From Echiichthys vipera (Eukaryota > Chordata > Actinopteri > Perciformes > Trachinidae): 64,000 bases of DNA. The notes under the pieces are model-generated. The model saw only the letters and a list, made by a program, of their open reading frames with translations. It was not told the origin of the DNA and ran no database searches. Below are positions 37,435 to 49,041 of the stretch, in pieces (position 1 is the first letter of the stretch; every line of letters starts with the position of its first letter). Location: NCBI GenBank assembly GCA_963691815.1, contig OY829652.1, positions 32,728,920 to 32,792,919 on the forward strand, read 5' to 3'. The translations under genes were made by a program, and so were the position numbers.

Positions 37435-38919
37435 TGTGCAAGCTTTTGATTGGGTGTTTGTCCCATTTTTGGAAGTCGTGGGTCATGAGCAGGCCCCACA
37501 CTTCACTACCATACAATATGATTGGTTCAATTATGGATTGAAATATTTTGATCCAGATGTTGACAGGGATGTCGATGTTTGAAGACTTTTTTATAGTCCA
37601 GAAAGCTCTTCCGCCTTTGTCTCTGAGATCTTTAATGGCCAGATCTTCTCCAGGTTTACGGTCAGGGCCCAGGTCTGACAGAACTTTTGCAGGTGATCTA
37701 GTTGCTTTTGTAGAGCCTCCTCTGATGGAGCGAGCAGTATTAGGTCATCTGCAAACAGTAAACATTTGACTTGTGTGTCAGAGAGGGTGAGACCAGGGAT
37801 CTCTGACTCTTCCAGGGATTTGGCCAGTTCGTTGATGTAAATGTTAAACAGGGTGGGGCTCAGACTGCATCCCTACTTCACTCCTCTATGTTGTGGGAAG
37901 AAGTCTGTTTCCCTAGTTCCAATTTTGACAGCACATTTATTATTTATATACATTGTCTTGATAATGTTGTAGATTTTTCCTCCAATACCTTTTTCTAGTA
38001 ATTTCAGAAACAGACCATGATGCCAAATTGAGTCAAATGCTTTCTTGAAATCTACAAAACAAGAGAAGATGGTGTTGTTGTTGTGGTGGATGTGTTTCTG
38101 AAATGTCCAATGTTAATTATGAGATTGAATAATTTTAACATGGCAGTCTTGATTTCCTGGCTGCTAAACTGGAGCATTTCATTTAAGATGCCATCAGGGC
38201 TACTTGCTTTCCTGGGCTTCAGGTTCTGGATCTTAGCCAGCAGTTCCCCTTCATTCATCTCATAATCTAAAGGATTTTGGTTGTCTTTAATGATTGTTAC
38301 AAGGTTTTCAAGTTTGTTGAGCAGATTATTTTGGTCTGAATCCAGTGTGATTGCACTGTATAGATTTTCAAAATGTTTCTTCCATATTTCCCCGTTTTGA
38401 ATGGCCAATTCTTCCTTGTTTGATTTGTTGAATGAATGCCATTTTTTCCAAAAATTGTTTGAGTCAATGGACTCCTCAAATCCTCCAAGTTGACGCTGTT
38501 CATGCTGCTCCTTTTTAGCTCTCAGTGTTTTTCTATAGGATTTCAATGTTTCCCAGTACTGGAGGCGGAGCTCATGATTGTCAGGTTGTCGGTGTTTCTC
38601 ATTGGATCATTTTCGGAGTGTTTTTCTCAGACACCTGCAGTCAAAGTCAAACCACTTTTCGTTAGCTGAGTTTGAACTTTGATACTCAGATTGGTTCAGA
38701 TTGGATAGCAATGCTGTGCTGTCAAATATGGAGTTAATATCCCGCACAGCCTGGTTCAGGCCGTCAGTGCTGTGGGGATAGGAGGTGGTGATAAAATGAT
38801 CTAACTGGGATTGGACTGCTGGATGACCGATGGCTCTGTGGTAGTCATCCTTACTATTACTCGTCCATCTATAGGGTTGTTTGGAGGGGTTGAGTTTACT
38901 GGGCTCTGCTACAGGGGGG

Positions 38920-39711
38920 TCAGTTGGGGTCTTCCTCATGTATAGGGTTATTTTGCTGTGATCGGATAAGGGTGTGAGGGGGGCTGACGGTGAATGCTCT
39001 TACACTGAAAGGCTCCAGGTCTGTAATAATAATAATACTGTAGTCCACAGTGCTGTTGCCAAGAGGAGAGCTGTGAGTGTAGAGACCAAAGGAGTCCCCT
39101 CGAAGCCGACCATTGACGATGTACAGACCCAGTGTGCGACACAACTGCAGCAGTTGCTGCCCATTTCTGTTGACAGTTTTGTCGAAGTTGTTCCTGTTTT
39201 TGTGCAAAGAAGAGGGGATGTTGATCTGGCCAGGTATATGTCTGTCTCCTTGTGCGTTGATTAGATCTGATTCTGGGCCTGTTCTGGCGTTAAGATCACC
39301 ACAGATCAGCACGTTTCCTTTTGTCTGGTAGAAGCTGATCTCATCTTCAAGGATGGAGAAGCTGTTTTCATTATAGTAAGGGGACTCTGATGGGGGGATA
39401 TAGGCTGTACACATGAATATTTCTCTGTCTGTGGAGACCACCTCTTTTTTTATTTTGATCCAAATTGAGAAATCTCCTTTTTTGAGCAATTCAATTGAGT
39501 GAGTGAGGTTCGTTTTGTACCAGATCAACATCCCTCCTGAATCTCTGCCTTGGCTTACACTTCTCAGTTTGGTTGATGGGAATATTACTTCTCTGTATCC
39601 TAAAGGACAACCAGTGGGCATGTCTCCTCTATTCCAAGTCTCCTGCAAAACGATGATATCTGCGTTTTTTAACTCTTTCCAACATGAAATAACAAACGAC
39701 TTAGATATCAT
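38920..39711 (-). pseudogene. LINE-1 endonuclease domain
   Basis: A 263-residue frame is the apurinic-like endonuclease of LINE ORF2: VLQETWNRG early, ICGDLNARTGPES in the middle, and the NSTVDYSI metal/substrate site near the end. The frame breaks before the reverse transcriptase. Confidence 0.85.
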
Positions 39712-40388
39712 TAGGTATTAAAGTCAACATGTAGCTTTCTGTGGTAAAATGAGACAAACTTCCAATCCTTATTGTCAATAGACCTAATAATATTATAACC
39801 CTTTAACATCTATAATTTAGTAAATATGTGAGTAAACACTCTAGGATTGTCTACTGTGTTTGATTAATCAGGTGGGAGCAGAGCAGGCTGAGCATGTGTT
39901 GGATGTCTCTCAGCTGGCTGTGTGGGGGTGAGGTTGGAGGTTGGGAGGGTAAGTGGGGGGTCTGCTGCTCTCCTTACCACCTGAGCATAGCTCAGTGGGG
40001 CAGGGTGTGGCTCCTGGTGACCGTGCCGGGATGGGGCAGGAGGGGCCCTGGTCTGGTGTGAGGGGGTCCGTAGCTCTCCTGGTGTGGTCGTTGTGTAGGG
40101 GTATGAAGATGGTGAGGTCTCTGTGTGGGTGGTCTGGATGGTCTGGTTGGCAGTCTTGGGGTGCTGCGGACCAACCTGTTCCTTGTGAGGGTGGACTGGT
40201 CTCGGTTGAGAGCGACGTCCTTCAGTGTACGGGCGAAGATTGGGACTGTGTTTTTTAACAGATGGACGTGGTCATGAAGGCAGCTGATGTCCAGGGTGGG
40301 GTGGTGGGCCAGCTGGACATTCGGCCTCAGGACGCAGTCCGCACTCTGCTGGGTGGATAGAGTCTCTCTGTCCTGGTGTCTCTGGGTG

Positions 40389-40391
<3 letters not shown>

Positions 40392-40480
<89 letters not shown>
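40392..40480. repeat. (TC)n tract between LINE-1 and LINE-2
   Basis: About 88 bp of pure TC between the 5' end of LINE-1 (left, minus) and the 5' end of LINE-2 (right, plus). Confidence 0.97.
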
Positions 40481-40483
<3 letters not shown>

Positions 40484-40711
40484 GTGCATGCTGGGAGTGA
40501 GTGTGCTGAGTGCGAGTGAATGGTGGAGCTGAGAGCGTTTGGTTTTTGTTTCAAATTTTTGTAAGTTTGTGAAAAGCCATTTCCTTTTTCGTCGGTGTGA
40601 GTGTGTTTATGAGTTATTTGTTTGTCCTTTTTGGGTGTAAGGGTTGTTTTTGTGTGTGTGTGAACGTGTGTGTGTAATTGTTTGGAGGGGCAGCGTGCTG
40701 CCTGCGGCATA

Positions 40712-42050
40712 ATGCCGGCCGCTGAAGCTCTAGCAGCGGACTTTGAAAAGCTTACTCGCAGACATGCGATTAAGCTTTTCCCCGCAGTGCCGTGCTCAGT
40801 GGAGGAGGCTGGACTGGCTGTAGGAGAGGTGGTGGGGTACGACAGCGTGAGGTCTGCCTCACGCATGAACGGGGCTATTGTCATGTTTTTAGACAGTACG
40901 GCTAAGATTGGCGAGGTGGTGGAGAGGGGAGTGGTTATCAGAGACACCTTCACTCCCGTCTCCCCTCTCGTCAACCCGGCCACGAAAATCATGATCTCAA
41001 ACGCTCCCCCGTTCATAAAAAATAAATTGTTGGGGAGGGAGCTGTCGAAATACGGACAGATAGTCTCACCCAGAATGGGTTAAATTAAAACACATTGTTC
41101 GTCACAGGAGACAGGTTTATATGGTCTTGAAAGAAAGGAACACCGATCTGAACCTGTCTTTCTCGTTTAAAATTGATGGTTTTAATTATGTCGTCTTTGT
41201 TTCATCAGAGACGATGAAATGTTTTGGTTGTGGGGGCGAGGGGCACTTGGTCCGGTCCTGCCCGAAGGACTTCGGAGCGCAGCGGGCTGCTGCGGGGGGA
41301 GATCCGCCCGGTGCTGCTGCTGCGGCTGCGGCGGGCGGTCGGCCCGTTGCTGCGGCTGCGGCTCTGGGTGGAGAACCGCCCGTTGCTGCGGCTGCCGTTC
41401 CGGGTGGAGATCCACCCGCGGATGTCACCCCTGCCCCGGTTACCGTGTGGGGCACCCCCGTTGTTGTCGCAAGGCCGGTTTTTTCTGCTCCGGTGGGGCC
41501 GTCCGTCGCGGAGAATCCTCCCGCGGCGCCGGTCCCCGTGGTTGCGACCAATGAATCCACAAACAATAGTATGACTGAGAACAACGATATGTACCAAGAA
41601 ATGATGGTGGAGGATATGTCAGAAGATGATCTCCTCAAAATGTCTCAGAAAAGAAAGAATATTGAAAGTGAAAAAATAAACAGCAAAGTAAAGAAAACGA
41701 GTTCACAGAGGTCCACTGAGTCAGAGAGTGATTTCCTCTTGACTCAGCTGGACCCTCAGTCTCACTACTCTCCCGAGAAAATTAAAGCTTTCCTGGAGCA
41801 AACAAAAGGAGCCAGGCTGACTAATGTAGGTGAGTTCTTTCCTGACCTGCACCTTTTTATTAGTTCAGCCAAGCCGCTCACCAGGAAGAGCTATGGAGAG
41901 GAGATTTTAACCGAGCAAGAAATATTTAGATTAAAAAAGTTAATACTGAAGGTGAGAGCTCAAATCGTAAATGATGAAGAGGATTGTTTGATGTTTTTAT
42001 ATTTTACTGACTGCTCTTTTTACTGTTGTTCTTTTTTTATCCATGTGTGA
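40712..42050 (+). pseudogene. LINE-2 ORF1 (gag-like, CCHC knuckle)
   Basis: ATG at 40712 (MPAAEALAADFEKLTRR). The frame shifts near 41083-41100 and continues from HIVRHRRQVYMVLKE. It has a CCHC knuckle CFGCGGEGHLVRSCP, a GC-rich Ala/Gly/Pro repeat region (41280-41560), then a charged segment. It overlaps the start of ORF2 by a few bases. ORF1 proteins of this type bind the element's RNA. Confidence 0.75.
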
Positions 42051-43020
42051 TTTTAACATCAGCACCTTAAACCTGAACGGTGCCAGGTCTGATTTTAAAA
42101 GAGCCACCCTTTTTAAACTGATGGAGACTAAAAGAATTGATGTCATGTTCGTTCAAGAAACTCACAGCACTATAGACAACGAAAGTGACTGGAAGAGGGC
42201 TTTTAAAGGGGAGGTGGTTTTAAGTCACAGGTCCAGTCTGAGTGGAGGAGTGGGGATTTTATTTGCTCAGAGCTTTTTACCTTTTTCTTTTACTATTGAT
42301 GAAGTCGTTCCAGGTGTTTTATTGAAAGTAAAAGCTGTCTTTGAAAATGTAAAACTTGTGTTTTTAAATGTCTACACTCCCACTAAAGTAGCGTTTTTAA
42401 ACATTTTAAGTGACTGTGTTAAGAACTGTGAGGATGATGGTTTTATGTTTTTAGGGGGAGATTTTAATTGCACAGTAAATCCAGCCCTGGACAGGAACCA
42501 TCCTGAGCCACACCCTCCTTCATCTCGCACACTCAGACAACTGATGGAGAACCATGAGCTGAGTGATGTGTGGAGGGTTTTTAACAGTCAGCACAGACAG
42601 TACACCTGGAGCCACAGTAGGGAGGGGGTTTTATCTCTGGCCAGACTGGACCGTTTTTATTGTTTTAAACGCCATTTAAATATTTTTAAGAGGTGTTTTA
42701 TTCAGCCTGTGGGTTTTAGTGATCAATTTTTAGTTTCCTGTCATGTTTTTATCAAAAACATCCGTTTTAAGAGCGCCTATTGGCATTTTAACACAGCCCT
42801 TTTAGATGACCAGGCTTTTAGAACTGCTTTTAAGTTTTTTTGGGAGTCCCACAGAGAGAGCAGGCCTGCCTTCACTAACATACAACAGTGGTGGGACTTT
42901 GGTAAGACCCAGATAAAGCAGCTCTGCCAGCAGTTCACTTGTGGTGTCACTACAGACTTAACCCGGTCCATGAAAGATCTGGAGTCGCAGGTGGTGGAGC
43001 TGCAGACTTTAGCAGACTCC
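42043..43020 (+). pseudogene. LINE-2 ORF2 endonuclease region
   Basis: Open from the start: STLNLNGARSDFKR, MFVQETHS (catalytic Glu context), FLGGDFNCTVNPALDR, YTWSH...SLARLDRFYC, and a GFSDQF end block where the usual SDH is altered. This is an apurinic-like endonuclease of Tx1/L1-type elements. The frame passes into foreign LINE sequence near 43020. Confidence 0.85.
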
Positions 43021-43228
43021 ACAGCAACCAAAGACATGGTGGTGACCTTCTCCAACAAGCAGAGGGAACTGGCTGCATCAGCAAACACCGTGATCCACGG
43101 GAAGCCTGTTGAAGCAGTTGAGGAGTACAGGTACCTGGGCACCATCTTCGACAGCCTGCTGAAATTCTCCTCCAACACAGAGGGATTCTCAGGAAATGTC
43201 AGCAGCGGAAATACCTCCTTAGGAAGCT
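42792..43228 (+). repeat. 437-bp unit, directly duplicated at 43823-44259
   Basis: The two copies are offset by 1,031 bases. Comparing them I found one substitution (43023/44054 region). The unit spans the junction of LINE-2 and the inserted LINE, so the duplication came after that insertion. Confidence 0.95.
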
Positions 43229-43415
43229 CAATTCCTTTGGAGTCAGCAAGAACATCCTCCTGACCTTTTACTACTCCTTCATCGAGAGCATCATCACGTT
43301 CTCCATCACATGCTGGTTCTACTCCACCAGCCTCCAGAACAGAAACCGCCTGCAGAGAGTAGCCACGGTCTGCTCTAAGATCATTGGACTTCCTGTTAGA
43401 ACTCTGTCGACCATC

Positions 43416-43614
43416 CACGAGCAGCAGACACTCAGGTTAGCTGGTCGGATCATGCAGGACCCCTCTCACGCTCTCTTCTCAGCGTTTGAGTGGCTCCCCT
43501 CAGGACGCCGTCTTCGCTGTCCCTGCTGCAGGACACAGAGGAGAAGAGCAACCTTCATCCCCAGGGCTGTCCAGCTCCTCAACTCCTGACCCCTCTGACC
43601 ATCCCCCTCCCCAC
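43416..43614 (+). repeat. 199-bp unit, inverted copy at 44266-44464
   Basis: 44266-44464 reads as the exact reverse complement of 43416-43614 as far as I compared. It abuts the end of the direct duplicate (44259). A C-rich low-complexity tract with a C-run (about 43801-43823) lies between the arms. Confidence 0.92.
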
Positions 43615-44562
43615 TCTTGACACCCTCCCCTGGACACCCCCCCCCCACTCCAGACACCCTCCCTGGACCCCTCTCCCCCCCGGACACCCCTCCCTTCACC
43701 CCTCCTCCTCCCCTCTCCAGACACCCTCCCAGGACACCATCAGCATCACCCCCCCTTCCCACCCCTGACACCTTCCCTGGACACCTTCACCCCCTGGACA
43801 CCCCCCCCCCCCCCCCCCCCCCCACAGCCCTTTTAGATGACCAGGCTTTTAGAACTGCTTTTAAGTTTTTTTGGGAGTCCCACAGAGAGAGCAGGCCTGC
43901 CTTCACTAACATACAACAGTGGTGGGACTTTGGTAAGACCCAGATAAAGCAGCTCTGCCAGCAGTTCACTTGTGGTGTCACTACAGACTTAACCCGGTCC
44001 ATGAAAGATCTGGAGTCGCAGGTGGTGGAGCTGCAGACTTTAGCAGACTCCACTGCAACCAAAGACATGGTGGTGACCTTCTCCAACAAGCAGAGGGAAC
44101 TGGCTGCATCAGCAAACACCGTGATCCACGGGAAGCCTGTTGAAGCAGTTGAGGAGTACAGGTACCTGGGCACCATCTTCGACAGCCTGCTGAAATTCTC
44201 CTCCAACACAGAGGGATTCTCAGGAAATGTCAGCAGCGGAAATACCTCCTTAGGAAGCTTAGGAAGTGGGGAGGGGGATGGTCAGAGGGGTCAGGAGTTG
44301 AGGAGCTGGACAGCCCTGGGGATGAAGGTTGCTCTTCTCCTCTGTGTCCTGCAGCAGGGACAGCGAAGACGGCGTCCTGAGGGGAGCCACTCAAACGCTG
44401 AGAAGAGAGCGTGAGAGGGGTCCTGCATGATCCGACCAGCTAACCTGAGTGTCTGCTGCTCGTGACACGTGACACTTACCGGACACGTGAACTGGCTACC
44501 TACCTCCACTCCTGTCCCCAAAGCTGTGAACTACTGGTTGATGCACAATTCCACTTATTCTG

Positions 44563-44815
44563 TTCACTCGGTTTATAATGTTACTGGTCTGTTGCACAAC
44601 GCCACTTATTTTTTCTGTTTATAATGTTACTGGTCTGTTGCACTACGCCACTTATTTATTCTGTTTATAATGTTACTGGACTGTTGCACTACGCCACTTA
44701 TTTATTCTGTTTATAATGTTACTGGACTGTTGCACTACTCCACTTATTTACTCTGTTTATAATGTTACTCCGGTCTGTTGCACTACGCCACTTACTTATT
44801 TATTCTGTTATTATG
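44563..44815 (+). repeat. 46-bp tandem repeats in a LINE 3'UTR
   Basis: About five copies of a unit starting tctgtttataatgttactgg and ending ccacttatttat, with small changes and one longer copy. Confidence 0.9.
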
Positions 44816-45479
44816 TTCACACCGGACTTATTCTGTTACTCTGTTCTTACTGGTCCACTTGATTCTGTTAGTTATGTTAATTTATGGTATTAATGCACTA
44901 CTCCACTTTATAATGTCTATCAGGTCTTATATTGTATCCATCACAGCACTATGGTCACTTTATTTTTCAGTATTCATCTGTTACACAGAGCTAGCATATA
45001 CTTAGACTGCTGCTTTCCTGCCATGCACCACTATAACTTTATTATCTAGCTTATAGTTATATATTATATTTATACTCTATTACTGCACTATAGTTCTGTT
45101 TACGTCTGCTCATTACACACATGTATCTGACCCCATCTGAATCCGATCACTGTCCACTTAAATCTTCTCTGCACTACAGTTCTGTTCATACCTGTTTCAA
45201 CAGTCTACTGCATGTTTACATTGTTTACATCATATACACCCGTTCACATGTCTGCTTACATCTGATACACGCATGTCTTTCTATATCTCACGCCGACGAT
45301 GTTCTCTGTATCTAACCTGTACTAACACACTAACATCCTGACACTTATTCTTCTTCTACACTTTATTCTTGTTGTTAGGTTAAAATGTTTTTGTATAATT
45401 GCACTGTCGTTATTTGCTGCTCTGTGTGCCCTGAATTGCCCCCCGGGGACAAATAAAGTTTTTTTGAATTGAATTGAGC

Positions 45480-47735
45480 AAACCGAGGGCTTTTAGACTC
45501 CCTCAAGTCAAAAAAGTCGGCCATAGCCAACCTGCTTGGCGTCTCAGCACAGGGGGCTCTGGTCAGGTCTAGGTTCATGAACATCACACAGATGGACGCC
45601 CCATCTCGCTTCTTCTTTGGGCTGGAGCGGAAAAATGGACAAAGGAAGACCATTCACTCTTTACGCACGGGTAGCTGCTCCCAAGTCTCAGACTCATCTG
45701 AGATTAGGAAGTATGCTGCCGGTTTCTACAGAGACCTCTTTAAGAGTGAGTGGACAAATAATCCAAATGTGTGCAGCAGCTTCCTCAGCGGTCTCCCTCA
45801 GGTCAGCGAGGCTGACAACAGGGAGTTGGCAGCAGAGGTGACGCTGCAGGAGCTCCACACTGCCACCATGAGCCTGCAGAGCGGCAGAGCTCCAGGCATG
45901 GACGGCCTTCCTGCAGAATTTTACAAGTCCTTCTGGTCCACCCTAGGACCAGATCTGCTAGAGGTCCTAAATGAAAGTCCAAAGACTGGCAGACTGCCTC
46001 TGAGCTGCAGGAGGGCCGCAATAACCCTGCTGCCTAAAAAGGGAGACCTGCAGGAACTTAAAAACTAGAGGCCGGTCTCATTGCTGTGCACGGATTATAA
46101 GATCCTGTCCAAAGCTCTGGCCCTTAGACTGAGGGAGGTGATGGTGTCCATCATCCACCCTGACCAGACCTACTGTGTGCCCGGCAGGCTTATCAGTGAC
46201 AACGTCACTTTAATTCAAGACATTTTGGAGCTCTCCAGTTCATTGGGTATAGAGACTGGTCTGATTTCAATAGACCAGGACTGGGCGCACCGTTTGAGAT
46301 CCAGAGAGGGGTGAGGCGGGCAAACTTAGAGCTAAACTGACAGGTGTGTGTTTCCCCCAGTGTCCCCTGTCTTTTAAACTGTCTGTGTACGCGGATGATC
46401 TCGTTGTTTTAGTTAAATCACAGAAAGATATTGACTTTTTAACTAACACTGTAAAAGACTTTGGTTTTATTTCATCTGCTAGGGTGAACTGGGGGAAAAG
46501 CGAGGCTCTGATGGCTGGGGGAGAGCTGGGGGTCGGCTCAGGCTGCCTGGTGGCCTACAGTGGAAAAAAGGAGGTTTCAGATATCTTGGAGTCTTCCTGG
46601 GGGATGAGACAAATAATAATAAAAACTGGGACAATGTCCTGGAGAAGGTGAAAGGTCGGCTGGAGAAGTGGAGGTGGCTCCTCCCAAAAATGTCATATAG
46701 AGGCTGAACCTTAATAGCCAACAATCTGGTCTCATTCTCCTTGTGGCACCGGCTGGCCTGCGTCGATCCTCCCGTTTCTCTCCTGTCAAAAGTTCAGTCG
46801 GTTTTAGTTGATTTTATTTGGGACAAGTTACACTGGGTCCCACAGAGTGTCCTGTTTTTACCCAAAGAAGAGGGGGGGCAAGGCCTGGTCCATCTGGCCA
46901 GCAGGGGAGCGGCTTTCCGCCTCCAGTTTATTCAAAGACTGCTGACCGGGCCAAAGGACACTCTGTGGAGACCCCTGTCCCACTGCATTCTGCAGGGTTT
47001 TAAAGGCCTTGGTCATGATTTTAATTTGTTTTTAATGAACATACCAAACATGAGCACATCTCCTTTGCCTGCTTTTTATAAAAGTGTTTTTAGAGTGTGG
47101 AGCCTGCTGAAGAAGGAGAGGAGAGATAACGCGGACTCCCTATACTGGATCCTTTAAGAGCCGGTCCTGTGGGGGACCCGTCTGGACCTTCCCAGCTGGG
47201 CAGGTCAGAATTTAACTACGAGACTGCAGACTGGGGGGGTTGTTACTCTGGGGCAGGTGGTGGCGCTGACTGGGCCCCAGATGGATGACCCCTCTAGACT
47301 CGCTGCCCAGCTGGGACTGACATCAGTGAGGGTCACACAGAAACTCCTGCAACATTGGAAAGAGAGACTCACGGGACACGACCGCCTACTTTTAAACTCC
47401 TCTTTTAATCCAGCAGTGAAAGATGACGATCCCTTTCCTGCCATTTTCCTGGCACCGGATTTTAAAGACTGCTCTGGGATTTTAATGGAATACACACACC
47501 CCGCACCACTGGATGGTACCACAGGAAAAACATTCTACAGAATACTGGTGAAAGCAATAAACAAAACAAAACTGGACAGAAGACCTGACACTCCATGGAG
47601 GAGTTATCTGCAACTGGCTCCTGCAGCCAGATCAGAGTGGAGGTCCTTCTACAAGCCTCCACTCTCCAAAAGACATGCAGACATTCACTGGCGACTCCTC
47701 CATGGAGTAATCGCAGTAAACTCCTTTGTGTCCAC
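45480..47735 (+). pseudogene. LINE-2 ORF2 reverse transcriptase region
   Basis: Resumes with SRFFFGLERKNGQRK, then SGRAPGMDGLPAEFYKSFW, ITLLPKKGD, a stop at 46066, RPVSLLCTDYKILSKALA, and after an internal deletion near 46275 LSVYADDLVVLVKS, which is the YADD active site. It then continues with FIWDKLHWVPQSVLFLPKEEGG and WRLLHGVIAVNSFVS. The polymerase is damaged (stops, deletion of the first catalytic Asp region). The remainder of the ORF lies beyond the EnSpm insertion. Confidence 0.85.
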
Positions 47736-47741
47736 TACACT

Positions 47742-48275
47742 GATAAAAATATTGACCTTGATCTACTTAAAAAAAGGTAAGGCAACTTTTTGCATCAGAT
47801 TAGTACGTAGATAAAGCAAGGCTAGTCTTTGTATAGGCTACTTAATATCTTATGTGTAAGAAATGAGTTTTGCAAGTAAAGTCAACATTCATTTATCAAG
47901 TAAAGTCAACATTCATTTATCAAGTAAAGTCAACATTCATTTATCAAGTAAAGTCAACATTCATTTATCAATTAAAGTCAACATTCATTTATCAAGTAAA
48001 GTCAACTTAGCTTTGCTAATGAGTGAACTAAATTTTATTTCTATTTAATTAAGCTAAGTTGACTTTACTTGCAAAATTAAAATTGAATTTATTTGCAACA
48101 TTAAGTAGACTTTACTTACTAAATGAAATAGACTTTACTTCCAAAACTAATTTCTTACATTCAAAAAATTAAGTAGCCTATACAAAGACTAGCCTTGCAT
48201 TATATACATGATCATCTGATGCAAAAAGTTGCCTTACCTTTTTTAAGTAGATCAGGCACAATATTTTGTATCATG
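47742..48275. repeat. Foldback end with subterminal repeats of the EnSpm element
   Basis: Bases about 47742-47880 are inverted relative to about 48130-48270 (shared 'ggtaaggcaactttttgcat' and 'ctagtctttgtataggctac'). The loop side holds five or more 24-bp direct repeats (47874-48010, aagtaaagtcaacattcatt plus four bases). CACTA elements typically have subterminal repeat arrays that bind transposase. Confidence 0.85.
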
Positions 48276-48394
48276 CTTGGTCTATTTAAAGTTAAAGTTA
48301 GGTACATGTATGTGTCATTTAACTGTTGGAAATGACAATCTTCTTACCACATGGCAAGATATGCGCCAAGTGTTGACCATACTGATAAATAGCC

Positions 48395-48680
48395 ACGAGC
48401 TGCAACGATTAGTTGATTAATCAATTAGTTGCTAACAACTAAATTAATCCTCAACATTATTGATAGTTTTCTTTGAGTCATTTTTGAAGAAGAAAAACCC
48501 CACATTCTCTGACATTAATATGTTAAATTGTCAACTGTTGATCTGGACAAAACAAGATATATTAGGTTGCGTCTTGGGCTTTAGGAGACAGTGATTGATT
48601 TTTTGTAATTTTCTTACATTGTATGGACCAATGTACAATCGATACAATCGATCTATCAATTTATCACACTGTATACTGTG
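48395..48680. mobile_element. hAT-type MITE remnant inside the EnSpm element
   Basis: Starts 'gctgcaacgattagttgatt' and runs through 'ctggacaaaacaagatatat' and 'tcttgggcttt' to 'caatcgatacaatcgat', the text of a common teleost non-autonomous repeat I associate with hAT elements. Borders are approximate. Confidence 0.5.
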
Positions 48681-49041
48681 AACACGACCCATATGAGTCA
48701 AACAATATCAGGTATAGTTATGCAGCATAACCCGAAATGAGACTTGGAAGTCGTTTTCGTTTAGCTCAAATAAACAAATTTATTTGACAATCAAAGAGTC
48801 ATGAACACTGTAGAAAAAATTGCCATCAGCTATCAGAACCCCACTGTCACCTTAATAAAATCAAAATTGTGGCTGTCAAAACAAATACAGTCACATTCAC
48901 AGCTACATTCTGGTTCACTGATAAGGCAAAAAAAAACAACCAAAATCCAGCAGCTCTAAAAATTAAAAAATGTAGTAAAGAAAATTCTGCATGGTCTCTC
49001 TGCCTCTTGTGGCAATACCTTCAATGCCATCTGTATGGCTT

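Larger units (their letters stand above)
36391..40391 (-). mobile_element. LINE-1: degraded non-LTR retrotransposon
   Basis: On the minus strand, from 5' to 3': an ORF1-like segment (about 40390-39992) with DISCLHDHVHLLKNT, reminiscent of an SGNH-type end, then an endonuclease (39711-38920) with LQETW, GDLNARTG and TVDYS, a linker, a reverse-transcriptase region with DFKKAFDSIWH and FADDLILLA (about 38050-37680, broken by a stop), and a C-terminal zinc-like part (37434-36697) with CRFCPHRQVETEQHFLLYC. The 3' end at about 36391 carries an AT-rich trinucleotide tail (36455-36560). Several frame changes show it is dead. The clade is uncertain. Confidence 0.85.
43025..45478 (+). mobile_element. 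3' fragment of a third LINE inside LINE-2, rearranged
   Basis: Begins around 'VIHGKPVEAVEEYRYLGT', typical of jockey/RTE-like ORF2 ends. It continues in a shifted frame through LTFYYSFIESIITFSITCW to ATFIPRAVQLLNS, then a 3'UTR with 46-bp tandem repeats and the tail 'ccccggggacaaataaagtt' followed by GAATT repeats at about 45478. LINE-2 ORF2 resumes directly after. The segment contains a direct and an inverted duplication. Confidence 0.75.

Noticed and set aside
47863..48048. Frame with repeated SKVNIHLS units
   Set aside because: It translates the 24-bp subterminal repeats of the EnSpm element.
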